A stretch of DNA of 30,638 nt from a virus, in the IMG/VR virus record IMGVR_UViG_3300008266_000809, positions 1 to 30,638 of that record; one strand, 5' to 3'. The translations under genes were made by a program, and so were the position numbers. Below the pieces are notes generated by a model that did no database searches, was not told the origin of the DNA, and saw nothing but the letters and a program-made list of their open reading frames with translations. Position 1 is the stretch's first letter, and every line of letters begins with the position of its first letter. Shown piece after piece: positions 7,159 through 15,984 of the stretch.

Positions 7159-8394
7159 TTAGTAAAAATATGTAACAGTTATCTTAGAATTTACTATAGG
7201 ATTTATTAGTAGAGTTATTTCATTTTTATTTGTTACATCATATCCTACAGAATTTTCTTCTATAAGACCATTTATATCCAACATAATCAAAGCGGCAATA
7301 GTGTTACTTGTGGTGAATACATTTGTTGTACCATCATAAATAAATGTTTCTTTAGCCAAGAATATTTTATTTCCCCATAAATCAGTTGGTGTTGGGTTTT
7401 TTCCTTTGTAATAAATTATAGTTATTTTACTACCAACAAGAGGAGGAGAAACAAATGTTATTTTTGATGTTTTTGCAATATGGTAATAATCAACATCTTT
7501 AATTTGTACAACACCATTTATTGATACACTTACTAAAATTGCTATAGTTTCACCCACACTAAATGATGTTTGTATTCCATCTGCAACTATTGATGTGACA
7601 AATATTTCATCAATATTCTGTACGCTGGTTTTTACTATTTTAGGTAATTCTTCAAACTCTTGCATTATAAACATTCTACTGATAGCCGGTTTAACTTCAA
7701 ATTCTTCACTGTCAATAAGAAAACCTAACATTGTAAATTTGTAATTCTGTAAATAAAACCTACGACCATCTAATGTATCCATAGGTGTATTATCATCAAT
7801 AGAGTCTAAAACTATAGGAATATAATGTCCTTTAACTGACGTATACGCTTGTCTTGATGAAAAGTTTTGCATTACAAGTTTATTCAACTTATTTAAGTCT
7901 CTAAATTTGTTACAAACTATTGTCACTTCATATGATATATCTACAGCAATTGGTTGCGGTATTTTGTATATGTCTGCACCAAATTGATTACCATCCCAAG
8001 TAGGTACCGTAGCGTAGTGGAATTGTTTTCTAACCGGTATTGTTCTTTGTACTGAAGGATTTGTACCTAATTGAACTTCAGGTTTTCTTATCACCGCCAT
8101 AAAAGGAACCTGAACATTACCATCTTTATCTGAAAATTCCCAATTATTAGTGTACTCCGCCCATCTTTGAATGGTCATTATTTTATCAATAATAGGTACT
8201 TTTTTACCATCAGAAACTATCTGTAAATTATTTTTTACAAATTCCAACATACCCAAATCTAAGTCATCATGTAAAACAGAATCAGGAAGGTAAGTATCGG
8301 ATTTAGTTATCCTATCCAATAATTCTTGTCTTCTTTCAAGTAACTCTTTTTGAGTATAAACACTAAAATTTGTTTTTCTTTTAGGTAATGGCAT
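7159..8394 (-). CDS. 15: Tail sheath stabiliser / tail terminator (gp15-like)
   Basis: A 411-residue protein from the ATG at 8394, which is preceded by GAGGA seven nt upstream. An ATG 39 nt further upstream (8433) lies inside the previous gene and is less likely. The central part (VDISYEVTIVCNKFRDLNKL, QNFSSRQAYTSV, FYLQNYKFTMLGFLID) resembles T4 gp15, which caps the finished tail and joins it to the neck. T4 gp15 is 272 residues, so this protein is longer. The excess is at the C-terminus, where two similar modules of about 60 residues occur (about 7162-7599 on the DNA). Each has a DG...F start, an INGxxxxxxxxY centre and an SKITxxY end. It is translationally linked to the gp14-like gene upstream. 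Confidence 0.7.
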   Translation of the reverse strand: MPLPKRKTNFSVYTQKELLERRQELLDRITKSDTYLPDSVLHDDLDLGMLEFVKNNLQIVSDGKKVPIIDKIMTIQRWAEYTNNWEFSDKDGNVQVPFMAVIRKPEVQLGTNPSVQRTIPVRKQFHYATVPTWDGNQFGADIYKIPQPIAVDISYEVTIVCNKFRDLNKLNKLVMQNFSSRQAYTSVKGHYIPIVLDSIDDNTPMDTLDGRRFYLQNYKFTMLGFLIDSEEFEVKPAISRMFIMQEFEELPKIVKTSVQNIDEIFVTSIVADGIQTSFSVGETIAILVSVSINGVVQIKDVDYYHIAKTSKITFVSPPLVGSKITIIYYKGKNPTPTDLWGNKIFLAKETFIYDGTTNVFTTSNTIAALIMLDINGLIEENSVGYDVTNKNEITLLINPIVNSKITVTYFY

Positions 8395-8395
8395 A

Positions 8396-8908
8396 TTATA
8401 TTCCTCTAAATTCAGATTCCTGTACCGGAGCACAAGTTATTGTTCTATAATGCGGTTTGTAACCAAACATATTATGTTTATTATCAGATACAACCGTACC
8501 GTCATTTGTAACCGTATAATATCTAATTCTGTCTTCTGTTTCCTGATAACCTACATAATCACCATATCTTATATTAATCTTTAATTCTTCTAAATGTTTT
8601 ATGTACACAGACACAATTAAATTTCCGGGTTCTTGATAACGAACTAAACCAGCTTTATATGAAGCATTCTTAGGTTCTTCAATCTTAACCAGAGCATTAA
8701 ATTCTATAGGAGGGAAAAACTTTATTTGGTCTTTCCCGACTTCACCGTATACATCATCGGTGTCTGTTTTTTGTCTATCAACTCTAAATAGAATTAATTT
8801 CATATTTAAGTCACCATGAAGATATTCTTGACCCATTTGAATATTAAGATCAATATCATCAACAGATACGAACTTAGATAATCTAGTTATTGGTAAACGG
8901 TTTGTCAT
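8396..8908 (-). CDS. 14: Neck protein (gp14-like)
   Basis: A 170-residue protein with no membrane segment. Features include QEYLHGDLNMKLILFRVDRQ, VYGEVGKDQIKFFPPIEFNALV, a RYGDYVGYQETEDRIRYYTV strand-rich segment and an end in TITCAPVQESEFRGI. The DDVYGE and GDYVGY elements are placed like the corresponding segments of T4 gp14, a neck protein that seals the head-tail junction. The identification leans on its position directly before the gp15-like gene, which keeps the T4 order 14-15. The stop lies 2 nt before the gp15-like ATG. A TATTTAT element lies only 6 nt before the ATG. Confidence 0.6.
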   Translation of the reverse strand: MTNRLPITRLSKFVSVDDIDLNIQMGQEYLHGDLNMKLILFRVDRQKTDTDDVYGEVGKDQIKFFPPIEFNALVKIEEPKNASYKAGLVRYQEPGNLIVSVYIKHLEELKINIRYGDYVGYQETEDRIRYYTVTNDGTVVSDNKHNMFGYKPHYRTITCAPVQESEFRGI

Positions 8909-8914
8909 AATATA

Positions 8915-8921
8915 ATAAATA
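8915..8921 (-). promoter_or_regulatory. TATTTAT late-promoter candidate for neck genes
   Basis: TACTATTTATTAT on the minus strand, 6 nt before the gp14-like ATG. If used as a -10 element it would give an almost leaderless transcript. Confidence 0.45.
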
Positions 8922-8966
8922 GTACAAACTTTTATTCTATTTAACTATATTTTAAGTATTTAGATT

Positions 8967-10709
8967 ATGATTATAGAAATTGAAGCAAGAGAAATACTCT
9001 TAAATTATGAAGGTTCTAATAACCAATTATTAGAATGGAAAAAAAGATTTTCCGAACAGAAGAGTTTTAAACTAACCAGACCACAGTCTGAGTATGTTTT
9101 AAAATATCATGACATTAAACCAAAAGTTGCAAGGAAATATATTAAAATAGCGAAAACATTCGGACAAAAAATTATGGACGAAAGATTACTTCCTGAGGTA
9201 CCTGAAAAATTTTGGTGTGAAAAATTGTTATGTGAATCAGATAAAGCGTTTCATATATGGGGTAAAATTATTGAAACTGACCCATTAAATTCTTTTTGGA
9301 TACCAAAAGCAGCAGTTTTACAAGAAGAAAAAAAATTAGATAGAGAAATTGATTACAGTAAATATAGTAATAGACCTCCACTTGAACATCAAAAAGAAGC
9401 GATAGAAAAATTGTTAGCCAACAATAAGTTTATCTTGGCTGATGACATGGGTTTAGGTAAAACAACATCTGCGGTTATTGCGTCTTTAGAAAGTGGTGCA
9501 AAAAAAATATTAATTGTTTGTCCCGCGTCACTTAAAATAAATTGGGAAAGAGAAATCAAAAATTATTCCGATAAAAAAATATTAATCGTTGAAGGTAGAA
9601 AGTGGGGTTCAACATTTGATTATTATATCATAAACTATGATATCATTAAAAACTTTCACACAACTGATAAATCAGAAGACAGTGAGGATTATAAACTTTT
9701 AGTCAATATGAATTTTGATTTAGCAATAGTTGATGAAGCACATTATGTATCAAATACAACAGCAAATAGAACAAGACTATTAAATGATGTCTTAAGTAAA
9801 ATTCCCAAGGTTTGGTTATTAACTGGTACTCCTATGACATCAAGACCAATTAACTATTTTAATTTATTAAAAATTGTTGACTCACCATTAACACTTAATT
9901 GGCAAACATATGTAAGAAGATATTGTAAAGGTTATCAATTTACTGTTGGTAATAGAAAAGTGTGGAATACAAGTGGTGCAAGTAATTTAGATGAATTAAG
10001 AGATTTAACTAAATCTTATGTTTTAAGAAGAATGAAAACTGACATTTTAGATTTACCGGAAAAAACAATTACTCCTGTATTTTTAGAATTGACAAATAAA
10101 ATGTACGATGAGGAATTAGAAGAGTTTACAAAAATAACAAGTGAAAATAAAAATAATGAAACGATAAGTGTTACACTTAATCGTCTTATGAAAATAAGAC
10201 AACTAATTTCTTACGAAAAAATTCCATATACTTGTGAATTAATTGACAAGTGTTTAGAAATGGGTAAAAAAGTTATAGTCTTTACTAACTTCACAGCAAC
10301 ATTGGACACTCTTCATCAAAAATATAAAAAAAATTCTGTTGTTTTAGATGGAAGAATGTCAAAAGATAAAAGACAAGAAAGTGTTGACAGATTTCAAAAT
10401 GACGATAAAGTAAAAGTATTCATTTCGAATATCATTGCTGGAGGTGTAGGTATCACATTAACCGCTGCGGACACAGTAATTATGAATGACTTATCTTTTG
10501 TTCCTGCTCACCATAGTCAAGCAGAAGATAGATCGTACAGATACGGGCAAAAAAATAGTGTTCTCGTTTATTATCCAATTTTTGAAAACACTATTGAAAA
10601 GATTGTTTATAATATTTTACAGAAAAAGAAAAATATTATTGACCAAGTAATGGGTGATGGGGAATATTCTGAATCTTTCAGTAAAGACTTAATTAAAGAG
10701 CTTATTTAA
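8967..10709 (+). CDS. SNF2-family DNA helicase/translocase
   Basis: A 580-residue superfamily 2 ATPase of the SWI2/SNF2 group, closest in layout to SMARCAL1-type annealing helicases. Walker A is DDMGLGKT (159-166), followed by ILIVCPASLKINWEREI (motif Ia), the DEAH box (256-259) and LLTGTPM (about 284-290). RRMKTDILDLPEKT follows. The second RecA lobe has VIVFTNF, the GRMSKDKRQ segment and SNIIAGGVGITLTAAD. Motif VI is QAEDRSYRYGQ. Such enzymes move on double-stranded DNA, remodelling forks or displacing proteins. In a phage it may take the role T4 gives to UvsW-type helicases in recombination-dependent replication. There is no TATTTAT element, so early or middle expression is likely. It diverges from the neck genes and its 3' end overlaps the nuclease-like gene by 21 nt, tail to tail. 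Confidence 0.92.
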   Translation: MIIEIEAREILLNYEGSNNQLLEWKKRFSEQKSFKLTRPQSEYVLKYHDIKPKVARKYIKIAKTFGQKIMDERLLPEVPEKFWCEKLLCESDKAFHIWGKIIETDPLNSFWIPKAAVLQEEKKLDREIDYSKYSNRPPLEHQKEAIEKLLANNKFILADDMGLGKTTSAVIASLESGAKKILIVCPASLKINWEREIKNYSDKKILIVEGRKWGSTFDYYIINYDIIKNFHTTDKSEDSEDYKLLVNMNFDLAIVDEAHYVSNTTANRTRLLNDVLSKIPKVWLLTGTPMTSRPINYFNLLKIVDSPLTLNWQTYVRRYCKGYQFTVGNRKVWNTSGASNLDELRDLTKSYVLRRMKTDILDLPEKTITPVFLELTNKMYDEELEEFTKITSENKNNETISVTLNRLMKIRQLISYEKIPYTCELIDKCLEMGKKVIVFTNFTATLDTLHQKYKKNSVVLDGRMSKDKRQESVDRFQNDDKVKVFISNIIAGGVGITLTAADTVIMNDLSFVPAHHSQAEDRSYRYGQKNSVLVYYPIFENTIEKIVYNILQKKKNIIDQVMGDGEYSESFSKDLIKELI

Positions 10710-11804
10710 TCTTTCTGTTTCATCAATAACCATTTTCTTAATTCCTTTGTCTTCAGCATCAGGGAATTGAATTGTAACTGTTTTGGTTTCTTCATCATAA
10801 ATTATTTTATTAATATCACCATCCTTAGTCATTACAACATTTATGTTGTTTTTACTCGCTATTTTCATTAAATTTTTAAGTTCTTCAAACATATCGATTA
10901 TTTTTATTTTTTTTACTACAACTTCTTCAGGAAAAACCCATGTCGTATCTTGTAGTTGTTTATTTTTATTTAAATCATTTTTTAACATTATTATACTATC
11001 CTTATAAACCATTACCCAATAATGACAATTAGAACGAGTACTAAATTTAGATTTAGTTAGAATTTGATTTTCATTGTTGATGTAATAATTTGCATATTTC
11101 ACTTGAATTTTTTCTTCAAAATTATTTGAGTTAACTACCCAAAAATCAACACCAGTTTCTCTATCTAGTGGATCACCTAATCCACTTGAACATTTCATTC
11201 TTAAATAATTTGGGAAAAATTCGTTAATAAATCTTTTGAATAACATTTCACCAATGTCACCTATCATCATTACGTTTGCACATATTGACATCATTTCTTT
11301 ACACTGAGGTGAATTATAATCCAATAATAAATTACTGTATTTTCTAACAATTAATAAAAGACTATGAATTTTTTCATATGTCGATTCAATATCTTCTCTC
11401 CAATTCTCACCTATTCTTATTTTTTCAGTGTATATTATTTTACCATCAATTTCAATATAATCTTTTCCGGATTTTTTTAATGATTCCAAAATAACATTAC
11501 ATTGTGAAAAAAGATATAACTGTCCACTTAAATTAGTATTAAGTGTATTTAATCTGTGCCACCTATTCAATAACACAACACCAAAATCAGTTAATTTAGA
11601 TTGAGGGTGAGGATTTCTTAACCATAAACCTAATGGTTCATAATATTCTTTTAATATAAAATTAATTGAGTCAGATATCCGGTATTTTATACATTTATCT
11701 TTGTACTTATATTCCCCGATTTCACTTAATACTTGAAAAAAAGTTACCTCATATCCTACCTTTTTATCCGTCATTAATCTATTGTATATTTCAGGTGTCA
11801 TCAT
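10689..11804 (-). CDS. PD-(D/E)XK / Mrr-like nuclease candidate
   Basis: A 371-residue protein that I do not recognise as a whole. A restriction-endonuclease-like core is visible at about residues 180-240: a helix with E186 (MIGDIGEMLFKRF), then GVD220FW, then EEKIQVK236YA. The order E, D, QxK is the one used by Mrr-like members of the PD-(D/E)XK superfamily, where D and K help bind the catalytic metal. The N-terminal 175 residues have no known motif but look mainly helical. The C-terminus is basic and helical and ends in DETERLNKLFN. The start could be 11804 or 11801 (two adjacent ATGs). It converges on the SNF2 helicase gene with a 21-nt overlap. It could process phage DNA, attack host DNA, or act against competing phages. 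None is shown. Confidence 0.6.
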   Translation of the reverse strand: MMTPEIYNRLMTDKKVGYEVTFFQVLSEIGEYKYKDKCIKYRISDSINFILKEYYEPLGLWLRNPHPQSKLTDFGVVLLNRWHRLNTLNTNLSGQLYLFSQCNVILESLKKSGKDYIEIDGKIIYTEKIRIGENWREDIESTYEKIHSLLLIVRKYSNLLLDYNSPQCKEMMSICANVMMIGDIGEMLFKRFINEFFPNYLRMKCSSGLGDPLDRETGVDFWVVNSNNFEEKIQVKYANYYINNENQILTKSKFSTRSNCHYWVMVYKDSIIMLKNDLNKNKQLQDTTWVFPEEVVVKKIKIIDMFEELKNLMKIASKNNINVVMTKDGDINKIIYDEETKTVTIQFPDAEDKGIKKMVIDETERLNKLFN

Positions 11805-11855
11805 TATTAGTTAAAAATACTAAAAATATTTGGTATTTAGTAATAACTTTTAAGA

Positions 11856-11862
11856 TATTTAT
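11856..11862 (+). promoter_or_regulatory. TATTTAT late-promoter candidate for gp13-like gene
   Basis: AAGATATTTATTG on the plus strand, 17 nt before the ATG at 11880. Confidence 0.55.
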
Positions 11863-11879
11863 TGTAATAACACAAAGAT

Positions 11880-13004
11880 ATGTCAGCAACAATAATAACT
11901 CTACCTGAAAAGGAAAAATTATATACACAGGTTTTTCACCTATTAGGTATGCCTGTTAGGGGAATTGAATTAACAGAAGAACAAATGGATACGTTTTTAG
12001 AATTAGCGGTATCTGAGTATGAACAATACGTTAATGATTGGTTAATTGAATCACAGTGGTCTGCTTTAGCCGGATTGGATGTTGACACACAATCCTTAAC
12101 AAGAGCTCTGACCACAAGAGCAATGGACTATGAAACACAATATACATATTCATATTCAAAAATCGTTGGATTACAAACAGGTGGTCCATGGGAGTTGAAA
12201 AAAGATTATTTCACATTAACAGGAGGAACTCAGACATATGTAATCCCCGCAGGACGTGAAATAAACGAGTTATTATGGTTCACAAGAGCAACTCTTACCG
12301 ATTCAATTGTTGATCCGTTTTTGGGTGGATTTGGTGGTCTTGGTGGTGTTGGTTTTGGTGGTGTTGGTGGATTCGCTCAAGTTGGTGCGTCAGGGTCCTA
12401 TTTTATGTTACCAGCGTTTGATTTGTTATTAAGAATGCAAGATAGAAATATTAAAAATAGATTAATTGGTGGTGAATTAACTTATAGAATTACTGCGGGA
12501 CCAAATGGGACTAAAATAGTACATTTATATAATGTACCCGGTGGTAAATTTGACTTCGGGTCTGTACAACAAAATAACTACCAAGTGTGGTATTGGTATT
12601 ATGATACAACTACAACATCAAGAGATGAATGTTTAGAAAAAAATAAAGACATAGTAAAACTTCCGTCTGATGTTATGGTTGAAGCGTTAACTTGGGATAA
12701 AATGAATAAACCTTCACAAAATTGGGTAAGAAAATATTTGACAGCATATGCTAAGGAAGGTCTTGCAAGAATATGGGGAAAATACTCCGGTGACTTAAAA
12801 GTACCTGACCAAGATATTAAACTTGACTATACTTCTTTATTAACCGAAGCAAAAGATGAAAAACTTAAATTAGTTGAAGAATTACAACAAAGACTAGAAA
12901 GACTCCGCCCCGAAAAACTTTTAGAAAGAAAAGGAAACGAAGCGGAGAATCTTAACAAATCTCTGAAGTATAGACCAATGGTGTCACCATTTAATGTTAT
13001 TTAA
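11880..13004 (+). CDS. 13: Neck / head-completion protein (gp13-like)
   Basis: A 374-residue protein with the strongly conserved N-terminus of gp13-like neck proteins in T4-like phages. Segments include LTEEQMDTFLELAVSEYEQY, then NDWLIESQWSAL, YTYSYSKIVGLQTGGPWELK and VIPAGREINELLW. These proteins sit below the portal and help hold packaged DNA until the tail joins. Residues about 143-168 form a Gly/Phe-rich low-complexity segment (FLGGFGGLGGVGFGGVGGF), probably a flexible or pore-facing loop. The C-terminal region is helical and charged (KLKLVEELQQRLERLRPEKL). T4 gp13 is 309 residues. In T4 genes 13, 14 and 15 are adjacent; here gp13 is on the opposite strand and separated from gp14 by helicase and nuclease genes. 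Its 3' end overlaps the polymerase gene by 4 nt. Confidence 0.8.
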   Translation: MSATIITLPEKEKLYTQVFHLLGMPVRGIELTEEQMDTFLELAVSEYEQYVNDWLIESQWSALAGLDVDTQSLTRALTTRAMDYETQYTYSYSKIVGLQTGGPWELKKDYFTLTGGTQTYVIPAGREINELLWFTRATLTDSIVDPFLGGFGGLGGVGFGGVGGFAQVGASGSYFMLPAFDLLLRMQDRNIKNRLIGGELTYRITAGPNGTKIVHLYNVPGGKFDFGSVQQNNYQVWYWYYDTTTTSRDECLEKNKDIVKLPSDVMVEALTWDKMNKPSQNWVRKYLTAYAKEGLARIWGKYSGDLKVPDQDIKLDYTSLLTEAKDEKLKLVEELQQRLERLRPEKLLERKGNEAENLNKSLKYRPMVSPFNVI

Positions 13005-15898
13005 AGGTGATTCGCGTGATACGCAAAATCATTGCCATTTGTTTCAATAATTTCATCTTCATTACTCACAGTACTTGACTCAATCATAGAAACGACTTTT
13101 CTATTGTGTTCCACCCAATAACTGTCTACGTTACTTAAACTCTCCTCAACATACATAAAGAACGGGTCTCTATTTACTCTATTCCAAAACATTACTTCAC
13201 TATCTGATAATGTCATTACTTCATTAAAATTATCTTGACCAGATTCTTTTAGAGGAAACCCACTTACAAGTTCACATTGAAGTTTCGTAAAGTATTGTCT
13301 GTTAGCCGGATCCTCAATTAAAATATCGTCCCTGATTTCAGGTTTAAAAACAACCAATAGTGGTTCAATTCTTTTATTGAAATTATTTAAATAACGAGCA
13401 ACATTGTAATCACCTGTTAGTTCAGGATTATTTTGAATATCTCTTTCAGGAATCATGTAACAGTTAATTTCCAAATAATCACTCGGCATCGGTTCACCAT
13501 GTTTTAACTCATACTCTTCTTTTTGTTTCTTAGTTGGTTTAGTTATTTTTTGAACGTCACCAGAAGTTTTCTTTGTACCGTTATTTACATAATAAATTGT
13601 TTCACCTAATGTTGCAGGATAGTCATTAAGTAAAACTAATTCCATGTGAGCTTGTCTTGACATTAAGATACCGGCTTTAGTTGTTTTCTTGATGTATTTT
13701 CTATATTCTTCTACAGATTGTTTTACTCTTGATTTGTTGGCGATTTTAGATAAAGGAATTTGTTTATTGTATATCTTATCAACATAAGAATAATATAACT
13801 CAATAAAAGAAACCCCGTCACCATTTAACAGATGTTTTAATCCTTCATCTAAAAACTCGACAACATACTGTTGTAATTTCTTGGATTTGATTGTGTTACC
13901 AGTAAGTTTTATTTTTTCTTTTCCTTTCTTTAATAGTTTAATGATATAATTTTTTCTTGAGACATTAATACAAACGGGAGCAATATAATCAATATCCAAA
14001 CCCATTTCGTTCCTCATAAAAACATCATTAAACTCTGCAGTGTCTGCTTCAATACCTTTATATTCTTTACCTTCTTCAACTAATTCGTTTAATCCCTTAC
14101 CAATATAAATGTGCGATTCAACATCAATGGGTGTTTCAAAGTTGACACCATCAGTATCCATTACAAGTGGTTTATAACCTTTCTTCATAAAGAACATAAT
14201 CATCATACGAAGACATTGTCTACCCACACATGTAATTGTTTCACCCATATTCATATCACCCCATGGAAATACTTGAGGTGCAGATAATGAACCGAAATAA
14301 GCGTTGATGAATATTTTAATTGGTAACTGTTTTCTATCGTACATTTCCGCCAATACAGGGTCTTTGTCTTTTAATTCACCTGCCAATCTTTTATATTGAA
14401 TACGAATGTTTCTGAAATATTTTAACATTGATTTTTGTACACCCATAACATCACAATCAGGGAATACATCGTACACCAATTGAATTGATGGGTATAGTGA
14501 AGCGTAGTCAAATTTAACGATGTTTTTAGAATACCCTACACTCAGTAATCTTGATAACCCTCCAGTGATTGCTCGTCTTTCATCTTTAGCGGGAATTGCC
14601 AAATTATTTTCGTAAGACCATGCTAACATTATTATCTTCCATAAGGTCGCAGTACCCATAGTAGATATTCTTTCATATGTTGTTGGTACTAATTTTGACA
14701 ATAGAAAAGTAGATTGACTAAAAGAATCATCAACAACTAATGTCTCATACAAATCATCATCGAGATATTGTTCAACAATTTTAGAACCAACCCATATCTC
14801 AAATTTACCCGGATATTTTTCTAATAAGTTTTCTGTACCCGGTTCACCAATTTTCTTATAATTACCTGTCTTAGGATTGACATAGTAACTTTCATTCTCT
14901 AAATAAATTTTAGAAATTTTATTACCCTCAACATACACACGATTTGGTTTTTCTTTTTCCAAATACTTTGTTATGTATTTAAGACTCCATGATTTAATTT
15001 CTGAATTAATTGCCTGTGCTCTACGAACAGAGTGAGCAATGTCCACAATATTGAAACCCCATATAACATGTTGAGTATACGGTTCAATTTCATTTGCCAA
15101 CTTTAAAAGACCTTCTTTTTGTTTTATACCTTCTAAAGTAAAAATTTGAGTCAACCCTTTAATATCAACACCTAAAATTTCACCTCTTTTAAGTATAAAT
15201 GGAAAGTCAAATGACGCTGAATTATATCCTGCAATAATTGTTGGTTTTAATTCTCTTATTGTATTAAAGAATTCCTCAATACATTTTTTCTCACCATCAT
15301 CACCAAACGCACTTAATGTCCTTTGAAATCCCCTATTATCTTTCATCCCAATTAGTATGATTTTATCTGTTTCAGGATTTAAACCGGTGGTCTCAATGTC
15401 AAACACAAATCTGTGAACACCAGAATAATCATCAATACCTTTGAACAGTCTTTTTTTCTTTTGAATAAGATATTGTTCTACCGGAGATAATGTTATAAAA
15501 TATGGTTTATATTTTTCATCCCAAGGATTTATACCACCTTGTCTGAAAAAACTAATTAGTTCAGTATATCCTTTTATACTTTTTACTAAAAAGTTTAAAC
15601 CATTTGATAATCTTTCATTACCATGGGTCTCTAATTTTTCAATTAGAATACCATATTCAACCATTTTTTGTTTTTGAAGTGTCTTACTATTATTGTAAAA
15701 ATTAAGACCAGTTAAGTCCCCAACCCAAAGAAACGGAATGAAACTATCTTCTTTGATTATCTTACCCTGTTCAGGGTCCTGTATGATTTTGTAAATTTTA
15801 TTTTGTTGGTAATCGTATTCAACGCCAACAATGAATTCTTCGGAATCTGCGCCGTTCAAGAAGCTCTCAATGACTTCCTGAGAAATAATTTCTTTCAT
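13001..15898 (-). CDS. 43: Family B replicative DNA polymerase (gp43-like)
   Basis: A 965-residue polymerase with an intact 3'-5' exonuclease. Exo I is FDIETTG (D167, E169), Exo II is NSASFDFPF (N226, D231) and Exo III is probably YLDDD (378-382). Polymerase motif A is DYASLYPS (464-471), motif B is KIFINAYFGS (528-537) and motif C is MDTDG (D581, D583). It copies the phage genome with proofreading. T4 gp43 is 898 residues. Part of the difference is an insert at about 322-366 (VYVEGNKISKIYL, YYVNPKTGNYKKIG) just before Exo III. It is transcribed leftwards and converges with the gp13-like gene. No TATTTAT element is present upstream, consistent with early or middle expression. The 5' leader can fold (see the separate entry). 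Confidence 0.97.
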   Translation of the reverse strand: MKEIISQEVIESFLNGADSEEFIVGVEYDYQQNKIYKIIQDPEQGKIIKEDSFIPFLWVGDLTGLNFYNNSKTLQKQKMVEYGILIEKLETHGNERLSNGLNFLVKSIKGYTELISFFRQGGINPWDEKYKPYFITLSPVEQYLIQKKKRLFKGIDDYSGVHRFVFDIETTGLNPETDKIILIGMKDNRGFQRTLSAFGDDGEKKCIEEFFNTIRELKPTIIAGYNSASFDFPFILKRGEILGVDIKGLTQIFTLEGIKQKEGLLKLANEIEPYTQHVIWGFNIVDIAHSVRRAQAINSEIKSWSLKYITKYLEKEKPNRVYVEGNKISKIYLENESYYVNPKTGNYKKIGEPGTENLLEKYPGKFEIWVGSKIVEQYLDDDLYETLVVDDSFSQSTFLLSKLVPTTYERISTMGTATLWKIIMLAWSYENNLAIPAKDERRAITGGLSRLLSVGYSKNIVKFDYASLYPSIQLVYDVFPDCDVMGVQKSMLKYFRNIRIQYKRLAGELKDKDPVLAEMYDRKQLPIKIFINAYFGSLSAPQVFPWGDMNMGETITCVGRQCLRMMIMFFMKKGYKPLVMDTDGVNFETPIDVESHIYIGKGLNELVEEGKEYKGIEADTAEFNDVFMRNEMGLDIDYIAPVCINVSRKNYIIKLLKKGKEKIKLTGNTIKSKKLQQYVVEFLDEGLKHLLNGDGVSFIELYYSYVDKIYNKQIPLSKIANKSRVKQSVEEYRKYIKKTTKAGILMSRQAHMELVLLNDYPATLGETIYYVNNGTKKTSGDVQKITKPTKKQKEEYELKHGEPMPSDYLEINCYMIPERDIQNNPELTGDYNVARYLNNFNKRIEPLLVVFKPEIRDDILIEDPANRQYFTKLQCELVSGFPLKESGQDNFNEVMTLSDSEVMFWNRVNRDPFFMYVEESLSNVDSYWVEHNRKVVSMIESSTVSNEDEIIETNGNDFAYHANHL

Positions 15899-15900
15899 GT

Positions 15901-15970
15901 GTTATAAATTTGGTTGACCTATTAGCTTACTGTAAATCAGTAGTTTGTCTTGTATTCCAATAATTATAAC
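15901..15970 (-). promoter_or_regulatory. Foldable 5' leader of DNA polymerase gene
   Basis: The 70 nt just upstream of the polymerase ATG (15898) begin with GTTATAA and end with TTATAAC (minus-strand reading), a perfect 7-bp closing stem. Inside is a hairpin TACTG-ATTTA-CAGTA. In T4, gp43 represses its own translation by binding a hairpin at its ribosome-binding site. A similar role here is only inferred. A tRNA was considered and rejected. Confidence 0.35.
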
Positions 15971-15984
15971 AAAAAAGTTCGAGA

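Noticed and set aside
8395-8433. Upstream ATG (8433) for the gp15-like gene
   Set aside because: It would overlap the gp14-like gene by 38 nt. The ATG at 8394 has a GAGGA site at good spacing.
8967-11804. Complete DISARM- or BREX-type defence system
   Set aside because: Only a helicase and a nuclease-like gene are present. No methyltransferase or other core component is seen.
15901-15970. Possible tRNA (7-bp acceptor-like stem, CTGTAAA loop-like string)
   Set aside because: There is no T-arm GTTC-type loop and no proper D-arm. The anticodon stem has a mismatch, and on the minus strand the base before the anticodon is not T. It is better read as a structured leader.
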